Shown: positions 14,644 to 19,390 of the stretch, one piece after another
Layout of the letters: every line of letters begins with the position of its first letter
Position numbering within the stretch: the stretch's first letter is position 1
Assembly: GCA_012799265.1 (NCBI GenBank)
Contig: JAAZLP010000158.1
Coordinates: 1-19,390 of the forward strand
DNA: 19,390 bases
Source: Phyllobacteriaceae bacterium
GTDB lineage: Bacteria; Pseudomonadota; Alphaproteobacteria; Rhizobiales; Devosiaceae
Direction of reading: 5' to 3'
Translations under genes and position numbers: made by a program
Notes under the pieces: model-generated
Told to the model about the DNA's origin: nothing
Database searches by the model: none
The model's input: the letters and a program-made list of their open reading frames with translations, nothing else

Positions 14644-15485
14644 CAGCGAGATTCCGCTTTCGCCAGCCCAGCGTTATTCCCGGTTTCGGACTCACCTTCG
14701 GTTTCACGCTGGCCTACTTCTCGATCATCATCCTGATCCCGCTCATCGCGCTGGTCCTGCGCGCAAGTGGAATTGGCTTTGAAGGGTTCTGGAAAGCCGC
14801 CACCGATGCGCGTGTGCTGGCGTCACTGCGCACGAGCTTTGTGACCGCCCTCTTCGCGGCCGCAATTAACGTCGTTTTCGGCACATTGATCGCGTGGGTG
14901 CTGGTGCGCTACCGCTTCCCCGGGCGGCGCATTTTCGACGCCATGGTCGATCTACCTTTTGCCCTGCCCACTGCTGTAGCCGGTATCGCTTTGACGGCGA
15001 TCTATGCGCCCAATGGCTTTGTAGGCCAGTTGGTCGCGCCGCTTGGCTGGCGCATCGCCTACACTCCGGTCGGCATCGTTATTGCCATGATCTTCATCGG
15101 GCTGCCGTTCGTTGTGAGAACGATCCAGCCAATTTTGGAAGAAACCAGCAGGGAAGTGGAGGAGGCTTCGGCGACGCTTGGCGCCAGCCGCTTCCAGACG
15201 ATTTCGCGTGTCCTTCTGCCCAGCCTTACCCCCGCCATTCTCACTGGCTTCGCGCTCGCCTTTGCCCGTGCGGTCGGCGAGTATGGCTCAGTCATCTTCA
15301 TCGCAGGCAATATCCCCTTCGTTTCAGAAATTGCCCCGCTGCTGATCGTTATCCGACTGGAAGAATTCAACTACACCGGCGCCGCCGTCATCGCGACGGT
15401 GATGCTGCTCATCTCGTTCGTGATGCTTTTCGTCATCAATCTCATCCAGGCGTGGAGCCGCCGGAGGTATGGCTATGGCAGCTGA
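14640..15485 (+). CDS. cysT: Sulfate ABC transporter permease CysT
   Basis: A 281-residue inner-membrane subunit that forms the sulfate channel with CysW. About six hydrophobic segments are visible, starting with FGLTFGFTLAYFSIIILIPLIALVL. The cytoplasmic EAA loop that docks onto the ATPase is EEASATLGASRFQTISRVLLPSLTPAI. The family stretch DLPFALPTAVAGIALTAIYAPNG and RAVGEYGSVIFIAGN identify CysT over other BPD permeases. GGGAG lies about 7 nt before the start. It overlaps the chosen cysW start by 11 nt, a tight operon. The nearest upstream gene on the same strand is the FAD protein, 202 nt away. Confidence 0.95.
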   Translation: MTARFRFRQPSVIPGFGLTFGFTLAYFSIIILIPLIALVLRASGIGFEGFWKAATDARVLASLRTSFVTALFAAAINVVFGTLIAWVLVRYRFPGRRIFDAMVDLPFALPTAVAGIALTAIYAPNGFVGQLVAPLGWRIAYTPVGIVIAMIFIGLPFVVRTIQPILEETSREVEEASATLGASRFQTISRVLLPSLTPAILTGFALAFARAVGEYGSVIFIAGNIPFVSEIAPLLIVIRLEEFNYTGAAVIATVMLLISFVMLFVINLIQAWSRRRYGYGS

Positions 15486-16344
15486 TCTGACACGCCGGCG
15501 CTGGGTAGCGCCAACCAATGAACCCTTCTGGGTCCGGGCCCTGCTGGTGCTGATAGGCGTCGTTTTCATGGCGCTTTTTCTGGTAATGCCGCTGGTGGCA
15601 GTCTTCTCTGAGGCGTTCAGGCAGGGGTTTGAGGGCTTCGTGAAGGCGCTGCAGCAGCCCGACGCTCAATCTGCAATCCGCTTGACCTTGCTGGTTGCGG
15701 CCATTGCCGTGCCGCTCAATGTCATCTTCGGCATCGCGGCGTCCTGGGCCATCGCCAAATTCGAGTTCAAGGGCAAGGCATTCCTGATCACCCTCATTGA
15801 CCTGCCATTCTCAGTGTCACCGGTGATTTCGGGGCTGGTCTATGTGCTGCTGTTTGGATCGGGCAGCATCCTGGGGCCGTGGCTCAAGGCGAACGGGGTC
15901 GAAATCCTCTTTGCGGTGCCCGGGATCGTGCTGGCGACGATCTTCGTTACCTTCCCCTTTGTCGCGCGCGAACTGATCCCGCTGATGCAGGACCAGGGCT
16001 CGGGCGACGAAGAAGCTGCGCTTTCGCTGGGCGCATCCGGCTGGCAGACCTTTTTCCGGGTTACGTTACCCAATATCAAATGGGGACTGCTCTACGGGGT
16101 GCTACTCTGCAACGCCCGCGCCATGGGCGAATTCGGTGCTGTGGCCGTGGTGTCGGGGAAAATCCGTGGCCAGACCACCACGATGCCGCTGCAGGTCGAA
16201 ATGTTCTACAATGAATACCAGGGAACTGCCGCTTTTGCGCTGGCCTCGCTGCTGGCCCTCTTGGCACTGGTCACCTTGGTTCTGAAAACCGCGCTGGAAT
16301 GGCGCTTCGGCGACGAGCTGGCCGCGACCGGCCGCGGGCACTGA
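15475..16344 (+). CDS. cysW: Sulfate ABC transporter permease CysW
   Basis: A 289-residue inner-membrane partner of CysT, with hydrophobic segments from ALLVLIGVVFMALFLVMPLVAVF onward. The EAA loop is DEEAALSLGASGWQTFFRVTLPNIKWGLLYGV. DLPFSVSPVISGLVYVLLFGSGS and NARAMGEFGAVAVVSGKIRGQTTTMPLQVE are characteristic of CysW. Two ATGs lie in frame at 15469 and 15475; the second is chosen because GGAGG at 15463-15467 is then 7 nt away. The start lies inside the end of cysT, and cysA follows after 11 nt, so the three are one transcription and probably one translation unit. Confidence 0.94.
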   Translation: MAADLTRRRWVAPTNEPFWVRALLVLIGVVFMALFLVMPLVAVFSEAFRQGFEGFVKALQQPDAQSAIRLTLLVAAIAVPLNVIFGIAASWAIAKFEFKGKAFLITLIDLPFSVSPVISGLVYVLLFGSGSILGPWLKANGVEILFAVPGIVLATIFVTFPFVARELIPLMQDQGSGDEEAALSLGASGWQTFFRVTLPNIKWGLLYGVLLCNARAMGEFGAVAVVSGKIRGQTTTMPLQVEMFYNEYQGTAAFALASLLALLALVTLVLKTALEWRFGDELAATGRGH

Positions 16345-16355
16345 CAGGAAGAATT

Positions 16356-17390
16356 ATGGACGTACGGGTAGACCATGTTCGCAAGGAATTTGACCGGTTT
16401 CCGGCCTTGCACGACGTGTCGCTGGATATTCACTCCGGCGAGTTGATCGCTCTTCTGGGGCCCTCAGGCTCAGGAAAGACCACGCTGCTCCGACTGATCG
16501 CCGGGCTGGAGCGCCCCACCGCCGGAAAGATTTTTTTCGGCGACGAGGATGCATCAGAAAAGAGCGTCCAGGAGCGCAATATCGGCTTTGTGTTCCAGCA
16601 CTATGCGTTGTTCCGTCATATGACGATCCTCGAAAACGTCTCCTTCGGCCTCAAGGTGCGCCCACGCTCCAGCCGTCCTGCGGCAGGCGAGATTCGCAAA
16701 CGCGCGATGGAGCTCCTGGATCTGGTTCAGTTGTCCGGCCTCGAAAAGCGCTATCCCAACCAGCTCTCTGGCGGTCAGCGCCAGCGTGTCGCGTTGGCTC
16801 GCGCGCTTGCCATCGAACCGCGCGTATTGCTGCTCGACGAACCTTTTGGCGCCCTCGACGCTCAGGTGCGCCGCGACCTGCGCAAATGGCTTCGTGAAAT
16901 CCACGACCGAACCGGCCATACGACGGTTTTCGTTACCCATGACCAGGAAGAAGCGCTGGAACTAGCCGATCGCCTCTGCGTCATGAGCCAGGGGCGTATC
17001 GAACAAGTCGGTTCGCCTGATAGCGTTTACGACACGCCGACATCTCCCTTCGTCTTCGGCTTTATCGGCGAATCGTCCGAGCTTCCCGTCAATGTCGACA
17101 AGGGCGATATCTGGCTGGGTGACCGGCCCATCGGTATCTCGAGCCCGGAAGCCTCCGGCGCCGCGCGGCTCTTCTTCAGGCCGCACGACATTGAGCTCGT
17201 TGACAATGGGGCAGGGCTGGCCGGCGTCGTCGCAACCAGCCGTCGCGTGGGCGGCACCCGGCGCGTTGAGCTTGATATCGGCGGGGCAGGGCACCGTGTG
17301 GAGATCGACCTGCCTTTTGATCACCCAGCCGGCGAGCGCACGCAGATCGCCTTCCGCCCAAAGCGCTGGACCCTTTTCCCGCCCGCCTGA
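16356..17390 (+). CDS. cysA: Sulfate ABC transporter ATP-binding protein CysA
   Basis: A 344-residue cytoplasmic ATPase that drives sulfate import. Walker A is GPSGSGKT at 35-42, the signature LSGGQRQR starts at 137, Walker B is VLLLDEPFGALD with Asp161/Glu162, and the switch His is in VFVTHDQEEA. A C-terminal TOBE-like regulatory domain follows from about 240 (GESSELPVNV...LFFRPHDIELV...FRPKRWTLFP), as in the CysA/MalK group. The frame is open upstream to 16299, but ATG 16356 begins the ABC fold and has AGGAAG at the right distance. It is the last gene of the cluster. A GC-rich hairpin without a T-run follows. Confidence 0.95.
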   Translation: MDVRVDHVRKEFDRFPALHDVSLDIHSGELIALLGPSGSGKTTLLRLIAGLERPTAGKIFFGDEDASEKSVQERNIGFVFQHYALFRHMTILENVSFGLKVRPRSSRPAAGEIRKRAMELLDLVQLSGLEKRYPNQLSGGQRQRVALARALAIEPRVLLLDEPFGALDAQVRRDLRKWLREIHDRTGHTTVFVTHDQEEALELADRLCVMSQGRIEQVGSPDSVYDTPTSPFVFGFIGESSELPVNVDKGDIWLGDRPIGISSPEASGAARLFFRPHDIELVDNGAGLAGVVATSRRVGGTRRVELDIGGAGHRVEIDLPFDHPAGERTQIAFRPKRWTLFPPA

Positions 17391-17412
17391 AAGCGGGACC
17401 GTTAGGCAGTGA

Positions 17413-17437
17413 GAACACGCCGAGATGCGGCGTGTTC
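17413..17437 (+). terminator. Hairpin downstream of cysA
   Basis: GAACACGCC and GGCGTGTTC form a perfect 9-bp stem with a 7-base loop, 22 nt after the cysA stop. There is no T-run, so it is either a factor-dependent or 3'-protecting structure rather than a classic intrinsic terminator. Confidence 0.5.
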
Positions 17438-17465
17438 GTCACGCTGTCACGACTAATAGCGCCTG

Positions 17466-17500
17466 AACGAAAAACCCCGACGTCCTGAGACGCCGGGGTT
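17466..17500 (-). terminator. Rho-independent terminator of the ancestral tRNA-Pro gene
   Basis: Read on the minus strand, AACCCCGGCGTCT and the matching AGACGTCGGGGTT arm form a stem of about 10 bp with one mismatch, a 6-base loop and a TTTTT tail. It starts 3 nt after the encoded CCA of the tRNA-Pro fragment, as expected for the terminator of the tRNA gene that stood here before insertion. It may also stop transcription leaving cysA on the other strand. Confidence 0.75.
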
Positions 17501-17503
17501 GAT

Positions 17504-17556
17504 TGGTCGGAGTAGCGTGATTCGAACACGCGACCCCCTGCTCCCGAAGCAGGTGC
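17504..17556 (-). tRNA. tRNA-Pro(CGG) 3' fragment, probable attachment-site scar
   Basis: The 3' part of a proline tRNA on the minus strand. It has the anticodon arm CCTGC-TTCGGGA-GCAGG with anticodon CGG at 17544-17546, a GGGTC variable region, a perfect T-arm GCGTG-TTCGAAT-CACGC, acceptor strand TACTCCG, discriminator A and encoded CCA. The D-arm and the 5' acceptor strand (expected CGGAGTA-like) are absent; the upstream sequence is an unrelated hairpin. A tyrosine-integrase element that inserts in a tRNA gene rebuilds the intact gene at one end and leaves exactly such a 3' fragment at the other. The preserved terminator on its left puts the old chromosome at lower coordinates and the element at higher ones. 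Confidence 0.85.
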
Positions 17557-17563
17557 CGACAGA

Positions 17564-17592
17564 GAAAAGCCCGGAAAACCGGGCTTTTTGTT
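17564..17592. terminator. Bidirectional hairpin terminator next to the tRNA scar
   Basis: AAAGCCCGG-AAAA-CCGGGCTTTTT forms an 8-9 bp stem with T-rich sequence on both strands. It is inside the element side of the scar and lies 84 nt after the hipA stop, so on the minus strand it probably ends the hipBA transcript. Confidence 0.75.
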
Positions 17593-17631
17593 TTCGGAAA
17601 TGCCCCAATAATCCGCTTTTGTTCCGCTAAC

Positions 17632-17653
17632 CCTGTCGGTGGCCTGTCGGTGG
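17632..17653. repeat. Tandem 11-bp direct repeat near the attachment scar
   Basis: CCTGTCGGTGG occurs twice head to tail. Its core CTGTCGG appears a third time in inverse orientation at 17556-17562, at the very edge of the tRNA fragment. Repeats of this kind near an attachment site can be arm-type binding sites for the integrase; that is inference. Confidence 0.5.
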
Positions 17654-17675
17654 AAAGCGGTTTGGTCGCTTGGTG

Positions 17676-18977
17676 TCAGCGCACGAAAGCATCGCAGCTT
17701 TGCGCCGGTTCCGGCACCTCGCGACCCAAGTTCATGCAAAGAGTTCGGATATTGGTGCCGACCAGGTCTCCGAAGTTCTTGTCGCTTCGAAGCTCGATGA
17801 TCTTCCCGTTTAGCGAACCAATGATGTTGTCGAGGGCGGCTCCGATAATGCGCTTGCGGCCCGAGGCCGAGGTGAAACCCAGATCGACCATAAACCTATC
17901 CAGCGCCTGCGCGTCGAGCTCCGCCAATGAAGTCGCTTGACCCAAATAATATGAAAATTCATCCGTCGTGCGCCGGTCTAGCATCGTGGGCATTACGTCG
18001 TAGCGTGGCGTTGTCCTGATCTTGCCGCCGGGCAGGTGAAAGAGCGCAAAGTTCTTCGCATGCCCATCCACATTTCCAAGGAGTATGTCGAAGAGAGTGA
18101 TGTGCAGAAACCTGAGGCGCTCCTCAGCCGGATTGTTCGTCCGATTCAGGATGCTCCTGACGGCAGCTACGTTGTAGCCGTCAGCTCCGCGCTCTGGCCG
18201 TTGATACTTGTGACGAGTCGGCAAGCCCAATGCCTGACAGAAGTCCTCCTGGTGCACCCTCGTTACAAGCGCATTCTCAACACGGCGGTCGAAACGTTCG
18301 ACTAAGAGAACCGGGACGCCGTCGATTTCGAGAAGTTTGGTTATGGCTGTATCGAACCGGCCGGACGATAAGCCCATAGCGATGTGCTCTCGTCTGGCAT
18401 CGTGCTCATGGCGCTCCTGGGGGACTTTTAGGATATGCGTTGTCGGCGCTCCGTTCAGCGGCTCGGCGAAGGTGCCGTCGGGAAGGACGGTTATGGCGAT
18501 CTTGCTCTGGACGCCAGCAAGAGGAGATGGGTCTATCACCTCCTCCGGTAACGGTTCGCGCTTGTAGAGCGCTTCGACAATTGCCTCAATTTCTCGGTCG
18601 CTATAGGGCCGGTAGTCTTGATCTAACCTACCCGGCACTTTTGTTGCAGGCGCGCCAGGCGGCAAAACCGAGACCGCCCCGGCGCAGTCTTTGCCAAGGT
18701 GTAAGAGGATGCCGACAATGTCGTCGTTAGACAGTCGGTATTTGGCGATTATATCAGCCCGTGCACTGTCCCGCTCTTGAAGCAGATTGTCGAAATAGGC
18801 TCGGGTGGCGAAATCGTCGAAGCCATTTCGGTCCAAAGGGAAAGACAGAGAAAGGGGGAGAGCATCGGGTCGATCTAGGTAGGACTCAGCGTAGGCGAAG
18901 CGTGTTGCGCCACGGTCGTCAGATGAGAGATGACCAATGACCTCTTCAAAGCCATCCAGACGAACGTCGAGCTGCAT
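17676..18977 (-). CDS. hipA: HipA-family serine/threonine kinase toxin
   Basis: A 433-residue toxin, full length. The E. coli HipA kinase phosphorylates glutamyl-tRNA synthetase GltX and so halts growth. Key residues align with E. coli HipA by motif: the autophosphorylated Ser is Ser151 in DPSPLAGVQSK (Ser150 in E. coli), and the ATP-site Lys is in THILKVP. The catalytic loop GNVDGHAKNF carries Asp304 and Asn309, and the metal-binding Asp327 is in RYDVMPT. The active site therefore looks intact. Its ATG overlaps the hipB stop by one base (TAATG), so the toxin is translated only after the antitoxin. It is the first gene on the element side of the tRNA scar. Confidence 0.94.
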   Translation of the reverse strand: MQLDVRLDGFEEVIGHLSSDDRGATRFAYAESYLDRPDALPLSLSFPLDRNGFDDFATRAYFDNLLQERDSARADIIAKYRLSNDDIVGILLHLGKDCAGAVSVLPPGAPATKVPGRLDQDYRPYSDREIEAIVEALYKREPLPEEVIDPSPLAGVQSKIAITVLPDGTFAEPLNGAPTTHILKVPQERHEHDARREHIAMGLSSGRFDTAITKLLEIDGVPVLLVERFDRRVENALVTRVHQEDFCQALGLPTRHKYQRPERGADGYNVAAVRSILNRTNNPAEERLRFLHITLFDILLGNVDGHAKNFALFHLPGGKIRTTPRYDVMPTMLDRRTTDEFSYYLGQATSLAELDAQALDRFMVDLGFTSASGRKRIIGAALDNIIGSLNGKIIELRSDKNFGDLVGTNIRTLCMNLGREVPEPAQSCDAFVR

Positions 18978-19213
18978 TAGCGGTGCCTCAGTTGCAGATC
19001 GATCCCCAGTGCGGTCAGCACCTGGAGCACTTTGCCAAACTCCGCGCTCGCCTTCCCATTTTCGAGTTCCGAAACGAAGCGCCGACCAACACCAGCCAAG
19101 TCAGCAAACTGCTGCTGGGAGTAGCCATGTGCTTTGCGAGCGTAACTAATGGTGTTGCCAAGTTCTTGAGTGGATCGCACCACAACCGGCCCCGGATAGG
19201 TATTTTCGTTCAC
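18977..19213 (-). CDS. hipB: HipB-family antitoxin, XRE helix-turn-helix repressor
   Basis: A 78-residue antitoxin that should bind HipA and repress its own operon. The helix-turn-helix is at about residues 16-55: LGNTISYARKAHGYSQQQFADLAGVGRRFVSELENGKAS, followed by FGKVLQVLTALGIDLQLRHR, where HipB proteins form the dimer strand. The frame is open further upstream to a GTG at 19288. GTG 19213 is preferred: AGGGAG lies 8 nt before it, the length is normal for HipB, and the longer form would place operator copies and the likely promoter inside the gene. Its TAA overlaps the hipA start by one base. Confidence 0.92.
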   Translation of the reverse strand: MNENTYPGPVVVRSTQELGNTISYARKAHGYSQQQFADLAGVGRRFVSELENGKASAEFGKVLQVLTALGIDLQLRHR

Positions 19214-19234
19214 GGTTGAAACTCCCTGAGAAGT

Positions 19235-19250
19235 GTTCCCGATCGGGAGC
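19235..19250. promoter_or_regulatory. hipBA operator copy 1
   Basis: GTTCCCGATCGGGAGC, with the 12-bp palindrome TCCCGATCGGGA at its centre, lies 22 bp upstream of the hipB start. It overlaps the downstream edge of the likely -10 box, where a bound repressor would block transcription. Confidence 0.75.
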
Positions 19251-19277
19251 AATACCTTAATTCGTGTTGGAGAACAA
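19249..19277 (-). promoter_or_regulatory. Likely hipBA promoter
   Basis: Read on the minus strand: TTGTTC (19277-19272) as -35, a 17-bp spacer and TATTGC (19254-19249) as -10. Both boxes are partial matches. The placement between operator copies 1 and 2 and upstream of GTG 19213 supports the call. Confidence 0.45.
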
Positions 19278-19284
19278 TCGTCTT

Positions 19285-19300
19285 GCACCCGTTCGGGAGC
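19285..19300. promoter_or_regulatory. hipBA operator copy 2
   Basis: GCACCCGTTCGGGAGC matches the other two copies in CCCG-NN-CGGGAGC, but its left arm is degenerate (GCA in place of GTT). It lies 50 bp from copy 1, just upstream of the proposed -35 box. Confidence 0.65.
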
Positions 19301-19323
19301 ATTAAGAGTTAGATAGGTATTTT

Positions 19324-19339
19324 GTTCCCGAACGGGAGC
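19324..19339. promoter_or_regulatory. hipBA operator copy 3
   Basis: GTTCCCGAACGGGAGC differs from copy 1 only in the two central bases and has the same orientation. It lies 39 bp beyond copy 2. It could serve cooperative repression, or control a further gene to the right of the window. Confidence 0.7.
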
Positions 19340-19390
19340 GACGACGTCGAGTTATCATAGCTTGATCTCATGCTGCTTTCCTGCCGCTCA

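Noticed and set aside
19235..19339. Three similar 16-bp repeats as a CRISPR-like array
   Set aside because: The units are short palindromic sites with unequal spacing (50 and 39 bp) directly upstream of a repressor gene, which fits operators.

Overview
The window reads as GC-rich core chromosome of an alphaproteobacterium, with the edge of an integrated element at the right end. The NUDIX gene followed by a TIGR02301-type gene, a lone bioY, and LigD next to topoisomerase IB suggest Hyphomicrobiales. A Devosia-like genus is possible, but that is a guess.

Positions 1-6421 hold housekeeping and repair genes. There is a TIGR02301-type exported protein (cut by the window edge) behind a NUDIX hydrolase. 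Divergent from these is an SRAP/YedK abasic-site sensor ending in a perfect beta-clamp-like QLDLF tail. A hemerythrin-like protein and an FAD-linked 2-hydroxyacid dehydrogenase follow on the minus strand. A histidine phosphatase and chorismate synthase (aroC) are on the plus strand, and an MBL-fold hydrolase is on the minus strand. A perfect 20-bp palindrome sits between the dehydrogenase and phosphatase genes.

Positions 6509-10997 hold the biotin transporter bioY with a strong terminator, then the divergent pair topoisomerase IB (minus) and three-domain LigD (plus). No Ku gene is in the window.

Positions 11189-17390 hold a complete sulfate-type ABC uptake system: binding protein, CysT, CysW and CysA. 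Three genes separate the binding protein from the permeases: a 76-residue unknown ORF, an RBBP9/YdeN-type alpha/beta hydrolase broken by a one-base frameshift, and a YdhS-like FAD/NAD(P)-binding protein. The cysT leader holds a 20-codon ORF whose stop overlaps the cysT start.

Positions 17466-19390 contain the boundary of an integrated element. A 53-nt 3' fragment of tRNA-Pro(CGG) on the minus strand is still followed by its own terminator. Its 5' half is replaced by unrelated sequence. This is the usual scar (attR type) of a tyrosine-integrase element inserted in a tRNA gene, with the element lying to the right. The first cargo is a hipBA toxin-antitoxin pair with three copies of a GTTCCCGNNCGGGAGC-like operator upstream of hipB. 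No integrase is visible inside the window.

I see no CRISPR array, IS element, rRNA or recognisable riboswitch. Nothing here is a convincing wholly new system. The best leads are the tRNA scar with hipBA, the clamp-motif tail on the SRAP protein, and the redox/hydrolase genes inside the sulfate cluster.
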